The translations under genes were made by a program, and so were the position numbers. The notes under the pieces are model-generated. The model saw nothing but the letters and a program-made list of their open reading frames with translations, was not told the DNA's origin and made no database searches. A stretch of DNA of 64,000 nucleotides. It comes from Plutella xylostella (Eukaryota; Arthropoda; Insecta; Lepidoptera; Plutellidae). Each line of letters begins with the position of its first letter. The first letter of the stretch is position 1. Shown one piece after another: positions 46,101 through 60,698 of this stretch. The stretch is taken from positions 4,340,001 to 4,404,000 of the forward strand of contig NC_063988.1 of the NCBI RefSeq assembly GCF_932276165.1. Reading direction: 5' to 3'.

Positions 46101-49100
46101 ATATTATAATCACGAATATTGTTATTACGATTGTTAAATATACGAACGTTAAAAAATACGAATACTTTAATATACGAAAAATAAAATACCTATTTATTAA
46201 AATCACGAAAAATTAAAATCCCGATCGGAAATATGATAATTCGTGATTTTGACAAAAATTCATCATATAATATGCCATTTATTTCCAAACTAAAGTGACT
46301 TAAGTATATAGTTTTACATTTTACAATTTAACATTCTATATCAAAATTTTATCAATTATCTTAAATAATTTTTTATTTAGATAATTTCAAAATACAATCA
46401 TGCAAAAAAATAATAATATGATGCATTATTAATTATTAACTTTACTATATTGATTACATTTCTATAACTAAGTATACATTATTTATTAATTTAACCAATT
46501 AATATCAGTACTTACTCCATTTTTATTACATTATTAATTTAAATTAAGATAATTTCATTATTAATTTTACTAAATTGATTACATTTGACAAAAATACATA
46601 CACGTCTTTAAAACTTCAGAACCAAAACCAAAAGATAGGTGCGACGACGAGCAAAGCGAGGAGGAGCGTGTTGGGTGCACATAGATATCTAAAAACAAAG
46701 CGGAGCGCAGCGAAGCGGAGCGGAGCGTTTCAAATATAGAGTAAAATTTTTGTTATACAGTAAAATATTTGTAGTATTTGTTGTTAAGTTACAGAACAAA
46801 GCCAATATAATATAAATATAATATAACACAATTGCTCGGATTTTTACGGTGGTTAACCTTAAAAAGCTTAGGACCCAAACCTAAAGATAGGTGCGACGAC
46901 GAGCAAAGCGAGGAGGAGCGTGTTAGGTGCACATAGATATCGAAAAACAAAGCGGAGCGCAGCGAAGCGGAGCGGAGCGTTTCAAATATAGAGTAAAATT
47001 TTTTGTTTACAGTAAAATATTTGTAGTATTTGTTGTTAAGTTACAGAACAAAGCCAATATAATATAATACAATTGCTCGGATTTTTACGGTGGTTAACCT
47101 TAAAAAGCTTAGGACCCAAACCTAAAGATAGGTGCGACGACGAGCAAAGCGAGGAGGAGCGTGTTAGGTGCACATAGATATCGAAAAACAAAGCGGAGCG
47201 CAGCGAAGCGGAGCGGAGCGTTTCATATAATACAGCTTAAAAAATATTGTTTGTATACGGATTATGCTGTTAATAAACATACTCGTACTATTCCTAATAT
47301 ATGACTATTTTTTGTTCACTAAAAACATTCGGGAATTTGTATTTTCGGAATATTAAAAATTCGGAATTCGTAATTTTAACAATTCGATATAATAAATAAT
47401 CGTACTTTTGAAACATCGAAATTATAATATTCGGAATTATGACTTTCGTCATTTTAATTAATCTGTGGTATGAAATTTCGTTTATTATAATATTCGTGAT
47501 TTTCGCTATTCGGAAACTTAAAATTCGGGATTGTAAATTATTCGGAACTATGAAATTCGTAATTATGAAAATCGTTATTTTCATATTCGTAAAAAAGTAA
47601 TTCGAAATTCTGTAGTGTACCCGTCACATGTACTCGCTTTAGTATTATGTGTTTATACATTGTATGAGCAAAGAAGTTCTCGAATGTTGACCACAAACTT
47701 TAAAGCTTAGAGTGAGGCCCCCTTCGGCCCGCATTAAAGACGACCTTTGAAAGACAAGGCTGATATCCAGCATTGGACGATCACGGGCAGGCGCCATCAG
47801 AGATGAGCATTTCTCTATTTAAACAGAGGCATTATCTATCTGCGTCAAGTTGTCATCCCTATCCATTGTTAGGGTGCTTACATAGAGAATCGGTTTCCCT
47901 GTATCTACCTGTACATCAACATTACAAATCCGGGAAATGCTGAGTGCTGAGCCGTGAGTGAGCGCTTTCGTATCATCAGGTTACCGGTACAGGTAGATAC
48001 AGGGAACCCGATTCTCTATGTACAAGCACCCTTATTCTGAACAATAAATGATCTAATTGCAAACTAAAGTATCTAAACCACCGGTCGAATGAAACGCGTT
48101 ATTCTTAGCCATTTAGAAACACACACAAGCCATTCTGGCACTGTTTACTCAGCAAGAAGAGTATCCCCGTTCCCTCTTTACATCTCGATTGGTTTACTTT
48201 GAAACATTTTTAACTCGTTTTGAGCTAATCGTCTAAATAGAAACAGCCGGGTTTGTAAACTTTTTCAAAAGAAACGTTTTGAAACACGACGGTGGAAGTA
48301 AAAATACATTGTGAGAACGGGCGAAAACAAAGTTGTATATACCTATGAGCACGGATATCCTCGGAACACGGACAATCTAAACAATGATAATCACGAAACT
48401 ACTTTTCAGAACACGATTCTCTCAAGGTACTACGTCATGATAAATTCATATATATAAAAAAAAACACCCACTCACGCCTTGTACTAATGAACTCTCTTGC
48501 GGGGTAGGCAGAGGTGCATTGCTGCACCCACTTTTCGCCAGAGTGTTATGTTAGTCCCAATGTAATAGGGGGCGGGCCTATTGCCATTTTACGGCCACAT
48601 CCAAGACCCGAGAACAAATATCTGTGTTTAAACAAATATCTGCCCCAGCTGGGAATCGAACCCGGGACCATCGACTCAGTAGTCAGGGTCACTAACCACT
48701 ACGCCATTCGGTCGTCTATGAAACGATATTATACACCTGAAGGGCTAGTACGGGGCGCATTTAAGACGTGACAAGAGTTTTGCATCGCGCGCACTCACAT
48801 CGCGCAGCCTCAAGAGCGAACGCGACGGAGAACTTTTGTCACGTCTTAATAGCGCCCCGTACTAGCCCTTCAGGGCGGCGTTGTGGAAAAGCGATTAAAC
48901 ATTGCCATAATAAGTAATTACAGCATAAAAACTGCTTCTTCTAGTGCCTCTCCACTACTGGAAGAGGTTGGCGGTCAGCTCTGCATGCTCCTCTCTATTC
49001 TTCGCCAAGCGCATCAGCTGTTCTACGCTGGCCACTCCCGTTCATTCTCTTATGTTACGTTTAATACAAAGAGATCTGAGAGAGCGCGGCTCGCGCGCAG

Positions 49101-52100
49101 CTGCGCTCCGTAACTTCGTTTTTTAGGGTTCCGTAGCCAAAATGGCAAAAACGGAACCCTTATAGTTTCGTCATGTCCGTCTGTCCGTCTGTCCGTCTGT
49201 CACAGCCGATTTACTCGGAAACTATAAGTACTACAGTGATGAAATTTGATGGGAATATGTGTTGTATGAACCGCTACAAAAATATGACACTAAATAGTAA
49301 AAAAAAGAATTGGGGGTGGGGCCCCCCATACATGTAACTGAGGGATGAAATTTTTTTTTTCGATGTACATACCCGTGTGGGGTATCAATGGAAAGGTCTT
49401 TTAAAATGATATAAAGTTTTCTAAAAAACATTTTTCTTAAAGTGAACGGTTTTTGAGATATCAGCTCTCAAAGTCGTAAAAAGTATGTCCCCCCCCTCTA
49501 TTTTTATAACTACGGGGTATAAAATTCTAAAAAAAATAGAGGTGATGCATGCTAATTAACTCTTTCAACGATTTTTGGTTTGATCAAAGTATCTCTTATA
49601 GTTTTTGAGATAGGTTGATTTAACTGTAATTTTGCTGCTACGGAACCCTTTGTGCGCGAGCCCGACTCGCACTTGGCCGGTTTCGTTAATATAGAGTGAC
49701 CCCCTCGTATCTTAATTGAAATGTTACGTAGCGGCCCGAACAGGAATTCCACTGCAATATGACACTTATTAAAACTATTTTAATCGAAGTGCGTCTCTCT
49801 CTACACACAGCCTAAACAGTAAACAATGCATGCATGGATTGCATAGCCCTTGGTTCATGAGCAATCGTAATTTTTTTTTTTAATCAATTCCAAAAAATTC
49901 ATCCATAATTTTTGAAGAGAGTTGTTTAAAGATAAGCAGTACAACATAATTATATCCTTCCATTATTCTTACTTCTTGTGTTTGTAACTTTTGTTCTTGT
50001 TTGTGTACAAATAAAGAATATTCTATCTATCTAAATATTATTTAGTAGGTACGGTGCTATTGTAGTGATTCAAACAAACCCTCTAAAGTAAAATCGGTTA
50101 CGCGCGCAGCTTCATGGTTCCGTACTTATTTAAACAATTTTATGCAACGAATTATTTTCCAGCGGCGGCGTTCAAACTTTTAAGTGCTCCTTTCTGTTTT
50201 ACTTTTGTTTTTCTCAAGTTGTCCACTCCGGTGGCCCTGTCGTATAACCGAAGTATTATTAGATCATCTTGAAGCAAATTGCGTTTGCAAGTGCACTCCG
50301 ATCATTCCGCTTCTAATACAATATAGTTGGCAGTTACTGCAGCGAAGGATTCTCCAAGCGAGGTCTCCAAGCACAAAGCGAACGATTAATAACTTATTGA
50401 TCCCATTGACATTCGTTTGTCGTTCTCTTAATTAAGAACTGCGCACATAGCTAGGGAGATTAACTGTAGTACCTTTGAAGGCTATGTTAATTGACCACAA
50501 ACTCAAACTGATTACAGAATAAAGTAACTTTCGCGGAGCGGTGGACTCGGCTGCCGACAAGTTCTTTTCCTCATTTTCTCTAATTACATTTGCCGTAGAG
50601 GTGTAGCATCGTGGACAGATGTTCTGTCACAGTCTCAGAACTTGTGCCCTAGTGAATTCGAGGCTTTATTATGAAATGATGTCAAAAGTCAAATACTTTT
50701 ATACGTCGTATAAATGTAAAATTTTCTGATGAAAGTATTTTTTTTACAAACTTCTCGCCGTTCGTCATTCATCTCTGTTTTTGGAGGAACAGAGGCAAGG
50801 AATTCCTAGCCCAGCAGATCTATCGTTTCAAAATAGGATATATAAGTAATTGTTATTTATACATAATTATATTATATGTTTTAAATTATTGATTGTTTGA
50901 AACGTTATAATAACTGCCAAATTGTGTTTGCGGCGTATTGAAAACACTGCCAGTTCGAAATTTTCCTCAATTTATATTGGAAGTCTATATCGACAACATT
51001 TAGTTAATGAAAACTGCGTTGGGCGCCGTGTTTATCGCGATAGCGCGAGCATAACGCGGAAACGGGCTTATCTCGCATCATTTGTGATGTGATTCAAACG
51101 GCTCCCCTCCTAGGGACGACATCGAGCCGAGATGCGTTGAATTACACCTCTACCGTCTACAACAATTGATTTTCCTACCCATCTCACCCTACACGACCAT
51201 ACACGGCCATTGCACATCTGTATAGCTGGTTCACTTTGTGTGCTAAATTCAATTTAAAGTCTTCAGAGCTTGTCTCGGGCAAGAGGACAAGTAATGGTTT
51301 CCCTTATTAGTATTACGAAGGTGACTCGACAGCTTTTTAACTTAGCACGACACGAACGTTTAGCTGACAGCTTAAATAAATTAAGTTGATGTACAGTAGA
51401 GACTGTTGCTGTGAGATAAGTCCGCTAGATGGTTCCGGTTTTTTCCGATCTTTTGTCGATGACACAGGAACGCCCTTTCCGGATCGGTTTGATTTATGGG
51501 TGAACTGCGAACCCTGAATTAATGTCGTGGCGTCCCACTCGCGATGTCTACATCTTGAGCGTCGCGGTGGTCTATTAGACAGTCTCCATTGGCCGCTATT
51601 CACTAACTAGTTAGTGAAGATTAATGCGTTTGGGTGACTCGTCCGCCAGGCTTCCGTCAAGTGGCCCATTTAGTTGAAAGATACTTTCCATACGAAGCCA
51701 TTAATTTAATAAAACCGTATCGTTTGTATTTCACTCGAGTTTACTGTCTTCTTTTAGCTGTTATTAATTGGAAACTATATCACTTCAGTTTACTCATTAA
51801 ATTATCAACTGGCTCTTCTGAAAGTTTAAGCGTTTTCCTAGCGTTTTTATATATCAACGTGGGAAAAATCGTTATGTGAACAGTCTCGAATGATAAATTT
51901 TATTGTTACACGGCTTCAAATGTCCATTGGGCGATATTTGAAGTCGCGAGCCAGTGTTAAAATACTCCATTCCCCGATCCACCGCAAGATATAGCACTCG
52001 ATCCCCAGGGTGAGGTGGAAACGCAATTTACTCAGCACTCGGACACGGCCGGCGGACACGGTGGAAGAGGTCGGACCTCGATACAAATAAAATCACTTGG

Positions 52101-55100
52101 ACGGGCTAACACACGCCACCTCATTATTGGAGATAGCTGTGATGTGATGGTGTTGTGTGTTTGTATTATTATTACAAACTCCTGTCTCCTGTCATTCTAC
52201 AATAAGTATCAGAAAGTGTTTGTGCCCAATGCACGGTACCTTAGGTCAGCATATTATTTGATAAATATTGAAAAAAAACACCAGGTATACCATCTATGTG
52301 TCATGTGCTATGTGTATGACACAACTAGCATCACTAACAACCACAAACGACAACCGCCAATTAGGTAGATAACTATTAAATAGTAATTTACCTACATTTG
52401 TATTTACTAACAAAATCTTCTCATTGACCGCGCTAACGTTGCGTAAATACGTTACAAGTTCATTGCTGACGTCAAATGACTGTGGTTTTACGTATTCTAC
52501 CACTCGTATTTTTAATATACTTAAGGTCAAAATTGAATGATCTTTAAAAGGTCATTGTGGTTCTAATCTGAACTCAGGGTAAACAGTGTCACACACTCAC
52601 AAGTATCCTCGTTTTGTTGTGGGAGTGATGATAAAATTAAGACATTTTGAAAAAAATATAATTATTTATACACATACCATACATGGAACTATCGGGTGTC
52701 ATAGCACTGCAACAACATAATTATGTTACATAGTTATAAACCAAACGTATAATCGAAATACAATGTAAAACCATATTATGAAAATAATTAAAATTATTAC
52801 ATTGTAGATGGGATGGTTCTCCGAATTTAAATAATTTCAGTATGTTAAATTGGCGATGGGATGACACTGAATTACGCTAAATATTTCGCTATCACAGACA
52901 GATATACGTAGATACAAAGACACACAGACACGTTAAACTTACACCCCTGTCTTTTCGTCGGGGGTTAAAAACAAAGTGAATCATCATGAAAGTGTGGTCT
53001 GCGAGTTGGTAGTTTCTTTAAAATATAAAAACAATACTAACGTTATTTTTCTTTGTTCCAGGTTATTTATTATTTAAGGAATTCTGCGAGCAAACGTCAG
53101 AAGCAGAACCAGTGCCACAATTAAAATTTTATGAAGAGGTAAGCATTCATTCTTCCGCAATAATAAAGTAACAATTTTAGAAAAATCGCGACTCTTTCAA
53201 GTGTCTGTTCCTGTAATGTTTTATTATTTTATAATTTGACATCCCGACTTCCCTAGGGAGTAATGTTCATTCAAGCTCAGTCAAAAATCCCCGATGGACT
53301 GCGAAACAATTCTTTGTTAAGCTATTTGCTTTTATAAAAAGCCTGAATACAAACCAATTTCTTTTATGAATAGAATTTAATTTGAAATTTACTATTAACA
53401 GAGTTTGCTTTCCGAGAAATATAACATATTTTTTGTTTGTTTAGATAAAATTATATGAAAAACAAGAATGCCCAGAGGAGAGGCGGAGGATCGCGCGAGA
53501 AATCTACGACAATTTCATAATGAAGGAATTATTAGCTCACTCACATGTAAGTAATAGTCTAAATTGTTTTATCGTTTAATGCCTGCTGGTATCATGTGCG
53601 TCTAGGTTTGATAGTTTTTTGAAAACAATAAAAGTTTAGGTTTTCTCCCATACAAAGTGGCGCCACTAGCGGAAAATATTGTGAAACTATTGACAGATAA
53701 TGTATGCAGATGACAGAAGAAAACCGAAACTTATTTCGTTTTCATAAATTTCAAAATTCGTACTAGATGCTCTGTTGAGGATTTTTACCATCTTCAACGG
53801 AAGAATACTACATATTGAACTAACCGCACTATCCAAAATCACCACTACATAGATCCGGGAGTCCAGAGTATAACCACTTCAATTAGCCAACATCACGCCA
53901 CTGAATCGTCCAAAGTACCTAGACTACCTAGTCTAGACTAAATGTGTAGTCACCCGCCACAGTGACATCGGGGGATTATGGCCCCAACACACGGAGATAA
54001 GCACACGCTAAACTACCGGAGACGGGGTTACTCTATATGACGAAAGACTAAGTTTCGGCGCCACGACTCTATCTCGTTGTATCAGCTCCCGTTCGGTAGT
54101 TTATTGTTAGTATGGAGTAACCCCCAACGCCCTAATCCCTGATAGCCAAGCAATCTGTAGAATTACTAGCATCTTCTTATCACTTTAGATATTTTTTCGG
54201 TAATGTTTTCACCAAGATATCCTGTGATGGGTATGTTTCACAATAAAGTTAAACCAAGCACTAGGTATAGTATTTAATTTACTAGGGCGTCTTTCATTAA
54301 ACTGTTATACATGAATGTGAATGAATGACTCGAATGGTGTAACGTTTTGGGGACATTGTACTAGTTTTTCGATTGCAATCCGTTTTAGTTACTGTTAAGG
54401 TGTAAGTGATGATCCCAATCGAATAAATAGATGTACCTAATAGTCAATTTAAACTGTACCAACGCTGAGCTTACCAGTTACTGATTTCATTACATAATTT
54501 ACATTTGCATAGACCACAAAATGGGGTATCGGGTAACATCCAATCAAGAAGTGGAGCACGGGGCCAGTACCTACGTACGGTCAGCTAAATAAATAGCTAT
54601 ACACTTTATACCTTGTCAAACTAACAAACCTTTAAGTAGGATTAACTGAATAGACGGTTTAGGAGTTTGACAAAGTACAAAAGTGTATAATAATAAGCTA
54701 CTTTTGATGCTGACCGTACTTACTGAAGCACGCAGACTATCCTGTGTCGATATGATGAATATTCAATTGGGCCAGTGCATAATAACATTTGTCTGCCGTT
54801 AAGTTTTTCACATCGATTTAACGAGCGTCGGCGCTTGCCTACATTTTGGCCTCAGTCCAGAACTGCTGAAGCAGGACTCGTCAGTTATTTGTGAGGCAGG
54901 TGAACTCACCGCCCACCCTGTTATGTTATCATATTATACTAATATTTCATCTAACGTGGTTGCCCGGAAAACAGCTGCTTCCGTTCGTGTGTTGTTTTTT
55001 TTTCGCCTGAGTAAAAGGTTTACCGACTTGTGACAATAACAATACTGATTGATATTAGAAATTATTCAAGTGCGCAGATCTTCAATTGTGAACCCGATAC

Positions 55101-58100
55101 TTTCGGGGTTTGTCCAAACTTTAAACCAATTGACCAGAGGTGTAATGCTGCTGCAGATTTATGCATAGTCCAACAGTAAACATAAACAAACTTTCTAATA
55201 CGTATGCTACCTATAACTTGAATAAATTAAAAGCCGTATTTTCAGTTGGCCGTCGCTGCAGTCAGTAGCTGTTATAGCAATTATTGCTGGTGATCGGTGA
55301 CCCTTATCGAGGCTGTGGAGTCGCCAGAGAAATAAATGGGTCATACTTTAGTGTCTCTAAGCGTAATAAAGATATATCATTGCCGATATTTACTGTGAAA
55401 CGGCTAATCAGCCGTCGCGTATCGCAGTAAATCTGGATGTGGATCATGCGGAGGATAAAATATGAAATAAACGTAAATAACGAATAAATATGAAATAAAC
55501 ACGAACTGTTCTATAAAGTTATCAAATCTGAAAAATATATTACGATTTTTGATGACCGAAATATAGTTCACATTGATTTCTCATTTATTAAGTAGGTATA
55601 TTTAAGAATACCGCCATAAATACATATTTTCGATGCATCATCAATTCACCGCGTTAACCCTAGCGTAAGCGCCGTAAATTTTCCATACAATTATTCAAGA
55701 GCTCAAAGTCTAGAAACAGTTTGGAGCGGCGACTTATTCAAAATCCTTCAGTGTTAATGGGGCGGACGTGATTTCTGTTCGGGCGCGCGACTACTGAGCT
55801 ACGTACGCAAATATACAGGGTGTCCTTGTATACGTAGCTGCATCCTACGATGTTACATCCACAGAGTGCTACAGTGGAGAAAACGTACCGTATTTACCGT
55901 ACATGTAACCTATGTATGTCGTAGAATGATTTGATAACCCGAATTTTCGCAAAAAATCTAGGAATATTACGAAAACACGGATTAGGCGATGGTGAGGTAG
56001 GTATTTTCGCGAAAATTCTATTAATCACAAAAGTTAATCCTACTTCTATTTACATACATACACTAGCTTACGAGTATGTATACCAGCTTCATCTACGCTG
56101 TGCACAGAGCAAGGCCATAATAATTCTTGTTAGTGGCAACACTTGTAAGCGCCGTCGGCCGCCACTCTTATGTTGTACTTATTCTCTCATCTTCTTGCAA
56201 CCAGTTGAACCTGCCACAATGTACCTTACACCCCAGAATACAATGGCTATCTTCCCGCAACAAGGTGTCCAGATAAGCTGTAGATTTTCGCCCGGTTAAT
56301 GGAAAACACTGAAGCTCGTTAAAACGCACTTAAATAGCATTTAATTTAAGTCGTTTTTAATCAATTGTAGAAACATGTTAACGATGATTAGTTTTATCAT
56401 TCATCTCATTTCTGTATACCGACGCAATTAATAAGTTATAGTAGCAAAAATGGTACATAGGCTATGGTTAAAATTTGTAGTTTTATGATTCGTCTCATTT
56501 CTGTGTACCTAATGAAATAATTTCAAAATCCTAGCAATAATTTGAATCAAATAAGCGTAAGGATTTCGGGAATATCATGATAGATAGATAGATAGAGTAC
56601 TCTTTATTTGTACACCAAGAAATGATTAACAATTTTACATAGACACTTAACTAGGGTACAAAAGGCGGTCTTATCGCTTATAGCGATCTCTTCCAGACAA
56701 CCTTTGGATGGATGGACTAGAGATATAAAAGGGGTACAGTGTACTTACTCAAGGAATATAGTATAATTTAAGTTATGTCATTTTATGGTTCCCGATCCAA
56801 TAGCGATGCCTTTATACCTACTGTCCGTTATATTCGCTGGATAGAAACAATTATTTTGTTCATTTACGAACAACTATTTCTTCACGGTTAATGACGGCTT
56901 TCATTATGCGCAGTAAGCAAATCATCATTTGCATACCCCTTCTTGCATAGAGAACAGTGGAAATTATGCTAGTAACTTCTCGACCTATATTTTATACTAC
57001 TATAGTGAAAGAGGTGTGAGCAGAGCAATCGAGTGTAGCGATTTCACTTGATAAATAATGTTGGATTTATATGATGTACTATCAATTGTACATTTTCAGC
57101 AAGTTTCTTAGAAATATTTGTGGAAGATAGTTTTTTAAATAGCTGGTTATTATATAAAATTATAGCTTTTTAAATGCATATATGTGATGGTAGAATGCTA
57201 ATCGAGTGCATCATTGTTGCGATTGTTTCTTAATTGTAATCCCTAGGGCAGTAATCCTATATCCTATCCCTTGCGCCGCCCCCAACCGCCCCAGTTTGTG
57301 GCAAAATTATTACACCCCGAGTACGTAGTTACCTCAACTTCATTCTAATTATCGCTGGCTTACTAGCGGGTTTATAAATAACCACTTTACCTGCCACTGG
57401 GTAGAGTCTCAGTTCGGCCCCACGCCAGACGGGTCACTCTAGGTTACTAAAAAGCAAGTTCCGAAACGTTGCTGCGCTAACCACGACTCTATATCGTTGT
57501 AATAAACTTACCGATTGCATGACTGCGGAGGTTAGTTAGTTTTTTACCAAGCTGGAGTACCTCAGGCGCCAACCATGCTCTAGTTTCTACGTTTTGTTCA
57601 CGGAGCCCATGTTTCTGCTTAACTTCGCGTTTCGACTCAACGAAACTATATTTTTTCCCTCGCGTCTTTTGTTCGTGCTGTGATCGTGCTTTTCATTAAT
57701 ACTTTATCCGGAGGGAAATGCTTTTGTGCACAGTGTAATGGGTATACAAATACATTGTCACCCAATGGAGAATTTGTCTCGGCTTATTTTGTTGTGGTCC
57801 GAATTCCTAGTGGCTTTATCTTAACTACACTTTTCTCAGTAAAATTATCTATTCTACAGCTTATGTAACAGCTTTAGTTAGTATGTAGTACTTATATTGA
57901 ATCTAAATTTCCTTTTGACATGTAACCCAATCTTAATCTCTTATTCCCTCCATCCAAAGGTTGTCTGGCAGAGATCGCTTTTAGTGATAAGACCTATCTG
58001 TGGATAACGCTGTGGGTCTTATGTTTACCTAACATAATTTACATATATACTTCCAATACCTACTATACAATGTAAGACTGTTTGTTTTCCCAAATAAAAA

Positions 58101-60602
58101 TAAAAAAAATAAACACCGCCTTTTGTACCCTAATTAAGTTGCAATTTGTTGTTATCTTATTATTCTTTGTTGGTGTACAAATAAAGTGTATTCTATCTAT
58201 CTATCTATGTTTATACCCATGTTATTTTAAATTGTATCTTGTATCTTTATTTATATTTTTAGATAATGTTAACGAAACTACATAACGTTATTCTATACCT
58301 TGCGCTTAGCCATGGCTTAGCTGGCCGGTTCCCGAGTAGTTAAACAAGGCAAGTTTGCAGCGGGACAGATAACTACGGCTTCTACTTGTTATTAAACCTC
58401 TCTGTAACAGCTGGGCACACAATCCGCTTTCATATGATTCGGTTACAATCTCTGCGTAGTTTAGGAGTTTAGGCGCCGCTAACATATCGAGACACCAAGT
58501 CTGTAATAACCTTTTTGCTTAGCCATACATTTTCTTCAATGTCGCAGTTGACGTCATTGGTTGTAAATGAAATCGTAAGGAATTTTATTTACAACTGCAG
58601 TATTTTACCCACTATATGTATTTTAAACAATAACCATTTGGCCATTTTTCTAAATCAGCCTGAATAATAATTTTAAAAAATCTAATAAAAAAAGTACCTA
58701 TATTATGTGTGTGTAATATGTAGTCAATTTGTATCATTGTAGTCAAACCTAAGCGACGTAGATACGGTGTTTGCTGGTAAAACATTGCAGGACGCCAGCA
58801 AAGCAGATTAGATAACAGAGTTAGTATGACCGATGACGGGTTTAAAAAGAATTCTGCAACAACGCACTGTAATTCGATATCAAGTTTAATAATTTAATTT
58901 AGTATTTATAGAGTACTAGTATTACAGTTGCGTAGTATTTGAGAAACTGCGTAGGTATAAGAAAACCATTTCTTTGTAAGTATATATTTTCGATATAGGA
59001 ACGATCTTACTTCTTATTGTTCTTTATTTTCGTATACGAATTCTCGAAAAGTTCCAGTTGCAAATAAACGAACTTTACATTATGATTGTTAAAGTTCCTG
59101 CCCACGTTCGCACAACTACACCTAAAGAAAGAAGTCCGCATAATAACAGAAGCGAGAGCTAGACCAGTAATAAAAGTCATCTCGGCAAATAGTCGGGATC
59201 GGCCCAACTGTTCTTGTTGTTAAATCAAATTGAATGTCCCGAGCCGTGAACCCGACGGGAATAACAGTGGAGAAATGTTTTAAGAAAAAAAAAACCTCTG
59301 GTAGTTGTTTGTAGTACGTACACTCACGGGCAATGAAATAGATCCACTCACAAAATTCCGACACCAAACGACCCCAATTTTTTCAAAGATTTCATTTGAA
59401 ATCATAACAAACTATCACCGATTTTAGTTGGTAACATCCTGATGCTTTATTAAATGTACTTCAATGTTGCAGAAGGCGTCATTAAGTTAGCCTTTTCCGT
59501 TTAGGAGTAATTTGGTGATTTTCTCAGTGGAACCTTTTTATTGCCCGTGGGTGTATATTCATATTCTGTTGCTCACAAACTCTGTAGATATACAGTTGAA
59601 TCCGTGGCGCATCCAGCTACATGAAAGGAGTGTTTTGCGATTCGCCTCAATGCTTACAGAAGACCAATGCGTTATTCCCGGAACTTATTACTTCAGTTCT
59701 CTGCATATTCAATGAAAATCTACAGCGACTGCAGTCCCGAGGATAGCGGCTGAGAGGTAATTAGAAGCAAAGAGTAAAACTCTGCTTCTAATTAACTCTC
59801 AATGTAGTAGTTACATAGATGGCTGGCTTAAATGCATTATTATAATTCATTTAGTACAATAAGCTATATACATAAGTAACTAGTAGTTTTGGTTAATTTT
59901 TTAGTTCTTAGATAAAAATCAAATTCGCTATGCTATGCTTCAATCCTTATTATAGTAGGTGTAGAATCTCTGTAATAGTTTTGTTTCCGTTTCCATCGAG
60001 CTGGTGACATTTTAATTTAGGTTGATAGTTTTGAGTTGCGATGCGGCAACGTGTGAGATTGGCTGGCTGGAAGCGGTATAAATTGAGTTGCTATGTGATT
60101 TTCGGTTCAATCCCCTATTCTTGTCGACTAAAAGATACATTCCGTGTTTTCTTATTATTTGCTCAGTTGCTGAGAGCCATTTGATATTTTACCGGATAAA
60201 CCGTCTTGGTATATAGTTCAATTCAAATTCAAAATTCAAAATTGTTTATTTACGTTAACCAAAAATATGCTTAAATGCTAGTTGCTGAAGCCTCCTTTTA
60301 AGTATTACAAACACCTGTGCCAGGAGACTCCGCTCTTCCTATAGATACTTATTTTGTACGCATATACAGGTTCTAGTTTTATCACATTAACAATTTTGCT
60401 ATGAATTTACTAACAAATTAAATACTAAAAACTAAATTCTAAAAGGCATGCAGGTTATTTAATGATTGGTACATTAATAACAAAAATAACTAAAGGAAAA
60501 TTTTTAGTGTGTACAAAGTGTGCAAGTCTATATAGTTTCGTGTTTGTGTATATATATATATATATATATATAAGTATGTATGTACATAAATATGTGTGTG
60601 TG

Positions 60603-60698
<96 letters not shown>

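Larger units (their letters stand above)
41694..53061. other. GRK2 intron 2, repeat-rich
   Basis: An intron of about 11.4 kb. Besides the elements listed separately it holds repeat stretches at about 43020-43200 (CTCCCCATCTATGCGAAATA, GACAGTCAGTCAGACAGACG), 43500-43835 (ending CCTCCTTCGGCAGTCGGGTA) and a CTTT microsatellite near 44596. From about 50040 to 53061 nothing coding or repetitive was recognised apart from a LINE-tail-like piece near 50750-50825 and a 20-bp palindrome (TTCACTAACTAGTTAGTGAA) at 51599-51618. All ORFs in the intron are short and unconvincing. Confidence 0.5.

Noticed and set aside
45949..47584. ORFs of Ile/Asn/Phe-rich sequence in the CGAA arrays
   Set aside because: They arise from A/T-rich module arrays lacking in-frame stops by chance; no protein motif is present.
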